DNA of 64,000 nucleotides from JAWKHR01 sp041394725 (GTDB taxonomy: Bacteria > Acidobacteriota > Vicinamibacteria > Vicinamibacterales > SCN-69-37): positions 81,017 to 145,016 of the forward strand of contig JAWKHR010000013.1 of assembly GCA_041394725.1 (NCBI GenBank), written 5' to 3'. Both the position numbers and the translations under genes were made by a program. Below are positions 34,266 through 42,139 of the stretch, in pieces. Numbering within the stretch: position 1 is the first letter of the stretch; every line of letters starts with the position of its first letter. A model generated the notes under the pieces. It did no database searches and was not told the DNA's origin. It was given only the letters and a program-made list of their open reading frames with translations.

Positions 34266-34775
34266 ATGCCGACCACGGTCCCGCCGCTCACGTCGATCGT
34301 CCACCTGCTGCTCGTCCGCGAGGTCAACGACCTCATCCGCGAGCTCGAACTGCTGCCCGAGGACCTGCTGTGGAAGACGGTCCCCGGCGTGACGAACGCG
34401 TGCGGCAACCTCGGCCTGCACATCGCCGGCAACCTGCAGCACTACGTCGGCGCGAAGCTCGGGGCCACCGGCTACGTCCGCAACCGTGAGCATGAATTCG
34501 CGGCGAAGTCCGGCACGCGCGCCGAGGTCATCGCCGGGCTGAAGCAGACCCGCGAGATGCTCGACACGGTCGTGCCGTCGCTCACCGACGCGGCGCTCGC
34601 CAGCCCGTTCCCGGAGGCCGTCGGCGGCGTGATCCCCAACACGGCCGTGTTCCTCACGCATCTCGCCGCCCACGCCGCGTTCCACCTGGGTCAGGCCGGC
34701 TACCTGCGCCGCGTGCTCACGGGCGAGACGATGTCGGTGAACCCGGTGTCGGTGAAGGGGCTGGAGAAGCTCTGA
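34266..34775 (+). CDS. DinB-superfamily four-helix protein
   Basis: A 169-residue helical protein. H52 (LGLHIAGNLQHY) and a C-terminal HLAAHAAFHLGQAGYLRR segment provide the three His metal-ligand positions of the DinB/YfiT superfamily. Many members are thiol- or glutathione-dependent enzymes, others are stress-associated with no known reaction. It converges with the MetF-like gene, with 16 bp between stop codons. Confidence 0.85.
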   Translation: MPTTVPPLTSIVHLLLVREVNDLIRELELLPEDLLWKTVPGVTNACGNLGLHIAGNLQHYVGAKLGATGYVRNREHEFAAKSGTRAEVIAGLKQTREMLDTVVPSLTDAALASPFPEAVGGVIPNTAVFLTHLAAHAAFHLGQAGYLRRVLTGETMSVNPVSVKGLEKL

Positions 34776-34791
34776 TCCGCCGGACCGGCCG

Positions 34792-35667
34792 TCAGGGGCG
34801 GACGTCGTTGTCGAGCATCGAGCGAATCACGGCCAGCTTCGCCCGCGCGGTCCGGACCGGCAGGTTGGAGACGTACACGTGCCGCGCGCCAGACGCGCGC
34901 AGGGCGCGGATCGTCCGGGCGCACACGGCTTCGGGCGAAGCCCCCTCGGCGAACTCCGCCGCCAGCGCCTCGACCGGAACCGGCAGGAACTGCCGCAGCG
35001 TCGCGAGCGTCTTCGGGTTGGCGCTCCGGTAGTAGAAGACGCCGAACGCGCCCGGCACCTCGACGCCCCGTCGCGACGCCTCGTTCAGGAACGCCTCGAC
35101 CTTCGGCAGGTCGTGGTGCGAGACGACCTGGGTCAGGAAGAAGTCGGCGCTGAACCGCGGGTCCGCCAGGTAGTCCACCTGCTTCACCGGATCGGCGTGC
35201 GGGTTGGCCCAGCCGCCGAGCGTCAGCTCGGGCACGTGCCGCCGGATCGCCTCGCGGAGCTGCCAGGCGTGGGCGACGCAGCGCGGCGGGCCGACGTGAC
35301 GATCGCCGCCGAGCACGACCAGCGTCCGGAAGCCCTCGTGCGCCGCCCGCTCGGCGTAGGCCAGGCAGAAGTCCATCGGGTGCTTGCTGGTGAGGAAGGG
35401 CACCACGTGGTCGCGCGGCACGTCGTCGCCGAGGTTGATCACCAGGTGGCGGAGGTTGTGTTCCTCGCGCGCGCCCACCGCGCTGTCGGTCAGGAACACG
35501 AACGTGTCGTCGCGCACGAGGCCGTGTACCGCGTGATACGTGTCGATCCAGGCGTCCATGCCGGCGGCCGCGTCCAGCTCCGCGCGCGGGGGCCGCAGCT
35601 CGACCGAGAGGCACGGGTCCGCCGCACCGAGCGCGCGCATCAGGGGGCCGTGGCCGGGAGCAGGCAT
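34792..35667 (-). CDS. Methylenetetrahydrofolate reductase (MetF)-like protein
   Basis: A 291-residue TIM-barrel protein. LSVELRPPRAEL near residue 20 carries the catalytic-position Glu (as in SFEFFPP of MetF), LVVLGGDRHVG the FAD-contacting Asp, FFLTQVVS the central strand, and ARHVYVSNLPV the last barrel strand. MetF reduces 5,10-methylene-THF to 5-methyl-THF. The N-terminal motif is less standard than in true MetF, so it may be a divergent paralogue. ATG 35667 is immediately preceded by a -10-like TATACT, consistent with leaderless mRNA. Confidence 0.75.
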   Translation of the reverse strand: MPAPGHGPLMRALGAADPCLSVELRPPRAELDAAAGMDAWIDTYHAVHGLVRDDTFVFLTDSAVGAREEHNLRHLVINLGDDVPRDHVVPFLTSKHPMDFCLAYAERAAHEGFRTLVVLGGDRHVGPPRCVAHAWQLREAIRRHVPELTLGGWANPHADPVKQVDYLADPRFSADFFLTQVVSHHDLPKVEAFLNEASRRGVEVPGAFGVFYYRSANPKTLATLRQFLPVPVEALAAEFAEGASPEAVCARTIRALRASGARHVYVSNLPVRTARAKLAVIRSMLDNDVRP

Positions 35668-35673
35668 CGGATC

Positions 35674-35681
35674 AGTATAAA
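35674..35681. promoter_or_regulatory. Shared -10 core between MetF-like and PLP-enzyme genes
   Basis: AGTATAAA reads TATACT on the minus strand (35679-35674, 6 nt before ATG 35667) and TATAAA on the plus strand (35676-35681). Downstream on the plus side, GGAGGTGA at 35701-35708 lies 14 nt before ATG 35723, longer than ideal for a Shine-Dalgarno. Confidence 0.45.
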
Positions 35682-35722
35682 GACAAGCCCGCGGCGGGCC
35701 GGAGGTGAGAAGCTGTCGGGCG

Positions 35723-36700
35723 ATGGCCACCGCGCTCACGACCCTCCTGTCGCTGCCGTCCGTGACCCTGGCGCCGCATGCGACGCCGGTGGACGAGCTC
35801 GGCCGCCTCGCCGCCGCGATCGGCGCGGGCGTGCCCCGCATCCTGATGAAGCGCGACGACCTGCTGTCGTTCGGGTTCGGCGGCAACAAGGTCCGCAAGC
35901 TCCAGGCGGTCGCGGCCGAGGCGGCGGCCGCCGGCGCCGACACCCTGGTGACCTGCGGGGGCCTGCAGTCGAACCACGCGCGCGCGACCGCGGCGGCCGC
36001 GGCGGTCCTCGGGATGGAGGCCGTGCTCGTCCTGAACGGCGACGCCCCGGACGTGCCGACCGGGAACCTCCGCCTCGACGGGCTGTTCGGGGCAAGGGTG
36101 CGGGTCGTGCCCGGCCGCGACGACCGGGCCCCGGCGATGGAGGAAGAGGCGCGGCGGTGTCACGCGCGGGGCCGCCGGCCGTTCGTCGTGCCGCTCGGCG
36201 CCTCCACGGTGACCGGCGCGCTCGGCTTCGCGCGCGCGGTCGGCGAGGTCCTGTCCGCCGGCATCCGGCCCGACGTCATCGTCCACGCCAGCTCGTCGGG
36301 CGGGACGCAGGCGGGCCTCGTCGCCGGGTGTGCGCTCTTCGGCCTGCGCGCGCGGGTGATCGGCGTCAGCGCCGACGAGCCGGCCGCCGCGCTCGGGTCC
36401 ACCGTGGGCGACCTGCTCGCGGGCATGGCGGAGCGGCTCGGCGCGAAGCCCGCGACCGTCGGCGCCGACCGCGATCTCGAGGTGGACGACACGCAGGTCG
36501 GCGAGGGCTACGGCCGGCCGACCCCCGCGTCGGTGGAGGCCGCCACGCTGCTCGCGCGGCGCGAGGGCATCCTGCTCGATCCGGTCTACACCGCGAAGGC
36601 GATGGCCGGTCTCGTCGCGCACGTCCGCGCCGGCCGGTTCGCGCCCGGCCAGACGGTGCTCTTCTGGCACACGGGCGGCCAGCCCGGCTACTTCGCGTGA
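35723..36700 (+). CDS. PLP-dependent D-cysteine desulfhydrase / ACC deaminase family protein
   Basis: A 325-residue fold-type II PLP enzyme. The PLP Lys is K56 in FGFGGNKVRKL, the GGLQSNHARAT motif carries the Ser/Asn of the substrate site, and SSGGTQAGL forms the phosphate loop. This matches D-cysteine desulfhydrase, cysteate sulfo-lyase or 1-aminocyclopropane-1-carboxylate deaminase; these cannot be told apart by eye. ATG 35723 is preferred over the in-frame GTG 35705, which has no ribosome-binding site. It is followed 69 bp later by the beta-CASP gene on the same strand. Confidence 0.85.
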   Translation: MATALTTLLSLPSVTLAPHATPVDELGRLAAAIGAGVPRILMKRDDLLSFGFGGNKVRKLQAVAAEAAAAGADTLVTCGGLQSNHARATAAAAAVLGMEAVLVLNGDAPDVPTGNLRLDGLFGARVRVVPGRDDRAPAMEEEARRCHARGRRPFVVPLGASTVTGALGFARAVGEVLSAGIRPDVIVHASSSGGTQAGLVAGCALFGLRARVIGVSADEPAAALGSTVGDLLAGMAERLGAKPATVGADRDLEVDDTQVGEGYGRPTPASVEAATLLARREGILLDPVYTAKAMAGLVAHVRAGRFAPGQTVLFWHTGGQPGYFA

Positions 36701-36769
36701 CGTCCCGGCGTGAAATGAGAGAATGAACGCCTTGCCCTCCCTCTCCCCGACGTCCGGAAAGGTTCGAGC

Positions 36770-38182
36770 GTGACGCTGACATTCATGGGTGCGGCCCGCA
36801 CGGTGACCGGTTCGAAGCACCTGCTCGAGGTCGACGGCCACCGCGTGCTGGTGGACTGCGGCCTGTTCCAGGGCCAGAAGCGCGATCGCAACTGGCAGGC
36901 GCTGCCGATGCCGGCCACGTCGATCGAGGCCGTCGTGCTGACGCACGCCCACCTCGATCACTGCGGCTACCTGCCGCGGCTGGTCAGCCAGGGCTTCAAG
37001 GGCCGCGTGTTCTGCACGCCCGGCACGTCGGACCTGGCGAAGATCGTCCTCGAGGACGCCGCGCGGATCCAGGAAGAGGACGCGGAGCGCGCGAACCGCA
37101 AGGGCTACACGCGCCATCGTCCCGCGCTGCCGCTGTTCACCGAGGCCGACGCGGCCCACGCGCTGTCGATGCTCCAGCCGCTCGGCTACGACCGCCCGAT
37201 CGAGGTGATTCCCGGCGTGTTCGTGGACTTCCTGAACGCCGGGCACCTGCTGGGATCCGCCTACGCGCGCCTGCACGTGAAGGCGACCGGCCGGACGCTC
37301 CTGTTCGGCGGCGACCTCGGCCGGTACGGTCGCCCGGTGCTGCCGGATCCGGATCCGGTCGGGCACGCGGACCTGCTGCTCGTCGAGTCCACCTACGGCG
37401 ATCGCGTCCACGAGCCGGACGACGAGGGTGAGCGGTTCGGCGAGATCATCCGCCGCACGGTGGGGCGCGGCGGCAAGCTGATCATCCCGGCGTTCGCGCT
37501 GGGCCGGGTCGAGGAGCTGCTGTACTGGATCAACCGGCTCGAGGAGGAGCGGCGCATCCCGGAGGTGCCGGTCTACGTGGACAGCCCGATGGCGCGGGCG
37601 GCGCTCGCCACGTACCGCCTGCGCCTGGCCGAGCTGGATCCGGACCTGCCGCACACCCACGAGCCCAACGGCGCGCGGCGCGAGGCCGAGCGGAAGATGT
37701 GCGGCTTCTGCACGTCGAAGCTGCGCGTCGTGCAGTCGATCCCCGAGTCGCGCGCCGTGCAGGAGGACGCGCGGCCGATGATCGTGATCTCGTCGAGCGG
37801 CATGGCCACCGGCGGTCGCGTCCTGCACCACCTCTTCCGGGCGCTGCCCGACGAGCGCAACACGGTGCTGTTCTCCGGCTACCAGGCGGTCGGCACGCGC
37901 GGCCGCAAGATGCTCGAGGGCGCGAAGGTCACCCGGATGCACGGCCAGGACGTGCCGATTCGCGCGGAGATCGACGCGCTCGAGGGCCTGTCGGCCCACG
38001 CCGACTCGAACGAAATCATGCGGTGGCTGGGTGGCTTCACCGCGCCGCCGGCGCTCACGTGCCTGGTGCACGGCGAGCCCGAACCGATGGACACGCTCAA
38101 GGCGCGCATCGAACGCGAGCTGGGCTGGCGGGTGCACACGCCCGAGCACCTCGAGAGCCTGAAGCTCGGCATGCTGGACTGA
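36770..38182 (+). CDS. Beta-CASP metallo-beta-lactamase RNA-processing enzyme (Ysh1/CPSF-73-like)
   Basis: A 470-residue protein with the MBL metal motif HAHLDH at residues 59-64. It also has AGHLLGSA with a downstream Asp (FGGDLGRYG), a beta-CASP cap (VYVDSPMARAALATY), and C-terminal motifs SSSGMATGGRVLHH and LSAHADSNEI. This is the RNA-specificity exonuclease/endonuclease group related to CPSF-73. It starts at GTG 36770, with a GGAAAGG ribosome-binding site just upstream. Bacterial members are thought to mature or degrade RNA, though few are characterised. Confidence 0.9.
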   Translation: MTLTFMGAARTVTGSKHLLEVDGHRVLVDCGLFQGQKRDRNWQALPMPATSIEAVVLTHAHLDHCGYLPRLVSQGFKGRVFCTPGTSDLAKIVLEDAARIQEEDAERANRKGYTRHRPALPLFTEADAAHALSMLQPLGYDRPIEVIPGVFVDFLNAGHLLGSAYARLHVKATGRTLLFGGDLGRYGRPVLPDPDPVGHADLLLVESTYGDRVHEPDDEGERFGEIIRRTVGRGGKLIIPAFALGRVEELLYWINRLEEERRIPEVPVYVDSPMARAALATYRLRLAELDPDLPHTHEPNGARREAERKMCGFCTSKLRVVQSIPESRAVQEDARPMIVISSSGMATGGRVLHHLFRALPDERNTVLFSGYQAVGTRGRKMLEGAKVTRMHGQDVPIRAEIDALEGLSAHADSNEIMRWLGGFTAPPALTCLVHGEPEPMDTLKARIERELGWRVHTPEHLESLKLGMLD

Positions 38183-38240
38183 TCCGCGCGGCGGCCGACG
38201 CCCGGCGCGCGGGAGGCGCGGCGCACGCGCGACACGCGGG

Positions 38241-40184
38241 ATGACGATGGAACGACGCTATCTGCTCGAACAGGTGGACGACGCGGCGGTCGTCCAGTAC
38301 TACGCGGACGGATTCGAGGCGCTGCCGCTCGACCAGAAGATCCTGGTCTGGCACCTCTACCTGGCGGCGCTCGCCGGGCGCGACATCTACCTCGACCAGC
38401 GGTACGGCCACGCGCTCGAGATGCGCGACGTGCTCGAGGAGATCCTCACGCACGCCGACGACGTGGACGCCGGGGTGCTGGCCGAGATCCGCCGCTACAC
38501 GAAGCTCTTCTGGATCAACTCCGGGCCGCACAACAACCTCACCGCGCGCAAGTTCGTGCTCCGCTGCACGCCGGACGCGTTCGCCGCGGCCGCCTCCGCC
38601 GCCGCGCGACGCGGCGCCCGGTTCCCCACGCGCGACGGCGAGACGCTCGACGGCCTGCTCGCGCGGCTGCGCGGGCCGTTCTTCGACCCGGCCGTGGACA
38701 CGCTGGTCACGAACAAGACGCCCGGCTCCGGCGGCGACATCCTCGCCGGCAGCGCCAACAACCTCTACGCCGGGGTGACCATGGCGGACCTGGCCTCGTT
38801 CCGCGAACGCTACGCGCTCAACTCGCGCCTGGTGAAGCGCGACGGCGACCTCGTCGAGGAGGTCTATCGCACCGGCGGCCGCTACGGCGACGCGATCGCG
38901 CGCATCGTCGGCCACCTGCGTGACGCGCTGCCGCACGCGCCGGCGCCGATGCGCGCGGCGCTCGAGGCGCTGATCCGCTTCTACGAGACCGGCGAGGACG
39001 CCGACCGCGAGGCGTACGACATCGCCTGGGTCCAGGACAAGGACTCGCCGATCGACACGATCAACGGCTTCATCGAGAACTACCTCGACGCGCGCGGCGT
39101 GAAGGGTGCGTGGGAGGCGATCGTCTGCTACGTCAACCACGACAAGACCGAGAGCCTGCACCGGCTCGCCGAGTCGGCCGCGTGGTTCGAGGCGCGGATG
39201 CCGTGGGACCCGAAGTGGCGGCGGACCGACGTCCAGGGCGTCACCGCGCGCGCCATCGACGTCGTCGTCGAGACCGGCGAGGCGGGGCCGACGACCGCGA
39301 TCGGCATCAACCTGCCGAACGACCAGCGGATCCGCGAGGTGTACGGCAGCAAGTCGGTCTCGCTGGCCAACATCAACGAGGCCTACGACAAGTCGCTGCC
39401 GGAGAGCTACCGCCGCGAGTTCTCCTGGTCGCCGGAGGAGGTCGAGCGCGCGGAGCGGTGGGGCGCGCTCGCGAGCGAGGTGACGACGGGCATCCACGAG
39501 GTGCTGGGGCACGGGTCGGGGCGGGTCGCCGAGCACCTGAACGGCCAGCCGCAGCTCGCGCTGAAGGAGCAGTACTCGTCGATCGAGGAGGCGCGCGCCG
39601 ATCTCGTGGCGCTCTACTTCGTGCCCGAGCCGAAGGTGGCCGCGATCGGCATGCTCCCCGCCGGGCACCAGGACGAGATCGTGCAGGCGGAGTACGAGGC
39701 CTACTCGCGCAACGCGCTGGTACAGCTCCGCCGGGTGCGCGAGGGCACGACGATCGAGGAAGACCACATGCGCAACCGCCAGATGATCATCCACTGGCTG
39801 ATGGCGCACACGCGGGCGATCGAGCGCCGCGTCCGCGACGGGAAGACGTACTACGTGATGGTGGACGCGGCGGCGTTCCGCGCGGGCGTGGCGACGCTGC
39901 TCGCCGAGGTGCAGCGCATCAAGTCCGAGGGCGACTATGCGGCCGCGCGGACGCTGTTCGAGACGTACGGCACGCACTTCGATCCGGCGCTGCGCGACGA
40001 GATCGTGGCGCGCGTGGACCAGCTGAACCTGCCGTCGTACACGGGCTTCGTGCAGCCGCGCCTCGAGGCCGTGATTGGCCGCGGCGGCGCGATTGCGGAC
40101 GTGGTGATCTCGTATCCGCAGGATCTGGAGACGCAGATGCTGGAGTACTCGGGCCGGCGCCTGTCCACGACGGGGGCGGTGTGA
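38241..40184 (+). CDS. Dipeptidyl peptidase III family (M49) metallopeptidase
   Basis: A 647-residue protein. The M49-specific six-residue zinc motif HEVLGH (H-E-x-x-x-H spacing) is at residues 419-424, and the third ligand is in IEEARADLVALYF near residue 448. The C-terminus has the ARTLFETYGTHFD region. There is no signal peptide, so a cytoplasmic location is expected, where M49 enzymes remove N-terminal dipeptides. Length is close to bacterial DPP III. The TGA overlaps the start of the M28 gene (TGATG). Confidence 0.92.
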   Translation: MTMERRYLLEQVDDAAVVQYYADGFEALPLDQKILVWHLYLAALAGRDIYLDQRYGHALEMRDVLEEILTHADDVDAGVLAEIRRYTKLFWINSGPHNNLTARKFVLRCTPDAFAAAASAAARRGARFPTRDGETLDGLLARLRGPFFDPAVDTLVTNKTPGSGGDILAGSANNLYAGVTMADLASFRERYALNSRLVKRDGDLVEEVYRTGGRYGDAIARIVGHLRDALPHAPAPMRAALEALIRFYETGEDADREAYDIAWVQDKDSPIDTINGFIENYLDARGVKGAWEAIVCYVNHDKTESLHRLAESAAWFEARMPWDPKWRRTDVQGVTARAIDVVVETGEAGPTTAIGINLPNDQRIREVYGSKSVSLANINEAYDKSLPESYRREFSWSPEEVERAERWGALASEVTTGIHEVLGHGSGRVAEHLNGQPQLALKEQYSSIEEARADLVALYFVPEPKVAAIGMLPAGHQDEIVQAEYEAYSRNALVQLRRVREGTTIEEDHMRNRQMIIHWLMAHTRAIERRVRDGKTYYVMVDAAAFRAGVATLLAEVQRIKSEGDYAAARTLFETYGTHFDPALRDEIVARVDQLNLPSYTGFVQPRLEAVIGRGGAIADVVISYPQDLETQMLEYSGRRLSTTGAV

Positions 40185-42073
40185 TGGGGTCAGGTCTTGG
40201 ATCGCAGCCTGCCGGGTTAGACGATGACGGTTTTGTGCGCCAGTTACACAACCGGCATCGTCGCCGGCGGCAGGCTGCGATCCAAGACCTGACCCCATGG
40301 CTCCTCGTCGTCTGCCTCGCGGGCTGCGTCCGCACGGAAGGGCAGGCCCGCCCGGCCGCGCTGCCGCCGCCGGGCGCGATGCCCGCGTCGCTCGCGGCGC
40401 CGGTGGACCGCGCGATCGACGCGATGTGGACTTCGTTCGACGCGGCCGCGGCCCAGGGCCACGTGGACGTCATCGGGCCCACGTGGCGGCTCGCCGGCAA
40501 TGCCGCCTTCGACGCCGCGCTCGACCGCGTCCACGACCGGCTCGCCTCGTCGGGCTTCGACGCGACGCACCTGCGGTTCGAGGCGTACGACGGCGGTGGA
40601 CACGGCTGGTCGCACGAGGTCGGCACGCTCGCCATCGTCCGCGACGGCGCCCCGGACGAGGTCGTCCTCTCGCGCGACACGCATCGCGTGGCACTCGCGA
40701 TCAACTCGTTCTCGACCCCCGCCGGCGGCACCGTCGCGCGGCTGGTGGACGTCGGCCGCGGGACGCGGCCGGAGGACTTCGCGAACGTGGACCTGAAGGG
40801 CGCCGTCGTCCTCGGCGACGGGTCCATCGGCCAGCTCTGGCGCCGTGCGGTGGGTGAGGGCGGCGCGATCGGCGTCGTGTCCACGCAGCTCGGCGACTAC
40901 GTCAATCCCGACCCGCCCGGCACGGCCACGCCGACGCCGCGCGACGAGTGGGACATCCTGCAGTGGGGCAGCGTGCCCTACGACGACACGCATCGCGGCT
41001 TCGGGTTCAAGGCCTCGCCGCGCGCGGCCGCCACGATCCGGCGCGCGATGGCCGCCGCGGGACCGGACGGCGTCCGCGTCCGCGTGACGGCCGAGACCAG
41101 CTTCTCGGAGAAGCCGGCGCGCATGCTCATCGCGGAAATCCCGGGCACGACGGCGCCCGACGAGCGCATTGTCGTGGCCGCGCACGTGCAGGAGCCAGGC
41201 GCCGGCGACAACGCCAGCGGCGTCGCCACGCTCGTCGAGACCGTGCGCGCGCTGGATCAGTCGATTCGCGAGGGCCGCGTCCCGGCGCCCGCGCGCACGA
41301 TCACCTTCCTCTGGCTCGAGGAGATTTCGGGCAGCCGCGAGTGGATCCGCGCGCACCCCGACGAGGCCGCGGCGACGAAGTACATGTTCTCGCTCGACAT
41401 GACGGGCGAGGACGTGACGAAGACGGGCGGGTCGTTCCTCGTCGAGCGCTATCCCGACCCGGCCGCGGTGTGGGACCGGCCGTGGGATCCGCACAGCGAG
41501 TGGGGCCGCGGCAACGTCCGGGCCGCGTCGCTCAGGGGCGACCTGATCAACGACCTGCACCTCTCGGTGCTCGAGCGCGTCGCGTCGAAGTCGGGCTGGG
41601 CGGTGAGCACGAATCCGTACGAGGGCGGGAGCGACCACACCGTGTTCGGCAGCGCCGGCGTGCCGTCGCTCCTCGACTGGCACTTCACCGACCGCTACTA
41701 CCACACCAGCATGGACACGCCGGACAAGACGAGCGGCGCCGAAATGCGCAACGTGGGTACGGGCGTGGCCGCGTCGGCGTGGGTGCTGGCATCGGCCGAC
41801 GCCGCGATGGCGCGCGACGTGGCGACGCTCGTCGCCGAGGCCGGACGCGCGCGGATCGACCTCGAGACGCGCGAGGGCGCGAAGCTCGCGGCCACCGAGA
41901 AGGACGAGACGGCGGCGGAGGCGCGAGAGCAGGAGATCCTCGCCGCCTGGCGGCAGTGGTACGCCGAGGCCGTCCAGAGTGCGTCGCGGCTCGTCGTCGG
42001 GCCGGCAACCGCCGACTTTGCCGCCGCCGTGCAGCAGCTCGCCGCGCCGTTCCAGTCGCCATCGGGAAGCTGA
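40184..42073 (+). CDS. M28-like zinc peptidase lipoprotein with REP-derived N-terminus
   Basis: The first in-frame ATG is 40184, giving about 629 residues. The first 38 codons lie almost wholly within a REP-like palindrome; this stretch supplies the basic run HNRHRRRRQ, directly followed by the h-region WLLVVCLAGC with lipobox Cys. Then comes an N-terminal PA-like domain (about 110-270) and an M28-type catalytic region: VVAAHVQEPGAGDNASG, LWLEEISGS, and the later H in DWHFTDRYYHTSMDT. M28 members are aminopeptidases or carboxypeptidases. GTG 40235 is a possible shorter start. It is coupled to the M49 gene by a one-base overlap. Confidence 0.8.
   Translation: MGSGLGSQPAGLDDDGFVRQLHNRHRRRRQAAIQDLTPWLLVVCLAGCVRTEGQARPAALPPPGAMPASLAAPVDRAIDAMWTSFDAAAAQGHVDVIGPTWRLAGNAAFDAALDRVHDRLASSGFDATHLRFEAYDGGGHGWSHEVGTLAIVRDGAPDEVVLSRDTHRVALAINSFSTPAGGTVARLVDVGRGTRPEDFANVDLKGAVVLGDGSIGQLWRRAVGEGGAIGVVSTQLGDYVNPDPPGTATPTPRDEWDILQWGSVPYDDTHRGFGFKASPRAAATIRRAMAAAGPDGVRVRVTAETSFSEKPARMLIAEIPGTTAPDERIVVAAHVQEPGAGDNASGVATLVETVRALDQSIREGRVPAPARTITFLWLEEISGSREWIRAHPDEAAATKYMFSLDMTGEDVTKTGGSFLVERYPDPAAVWDRPWDPHSEWGRGNVRAASLRGDLINDLHLSVLERVASKSGWAVSTNPYEGGSDHTVFGSAGVPSLLDWHFTDRYYHTSMDTPDKTSGAEMRNVGTGVAASAWVLASADAAMARDVATLVAEAGRARIDLETREGAKLAATEKDETAAEAREQEILAAWRQWYAEAVQSASRLVVGPATADFAAAVQQLAAPFQSPSGS
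40185..40297. repeat. REP-like 113-bp palindrome inserted at the 5' end of the M28 gene
   Basis: The arms at 40185-40214 and 40268-40297 form a perfect 30-bp inverted repeat (outer end TGGGGTCAGGTCTTGGATC). The inner portion (GACGATGACGG / CCGGCATCGTC) is also nearly complementary. The element can fold as one long hairpin and its right end lies in the M28 signal peptide. It is unrelated in sequence to the element at 17990. Confidence 0.85.
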
Positions 42074-42139
42074 GGTCCGGACCCGGACGCCGGGTTCCAC
42101 GTCGGAAGCGAGTGCCGCGAGTCGAAGGGAGCCGTCGCG

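Noticed and set aside
39110..40183. Upstream extension of the M28 frame within the M49 gene
   Set aside because: Low-complexity Arg/Gly shadow of the M49 peptidase; real similarity begins after the REP element.
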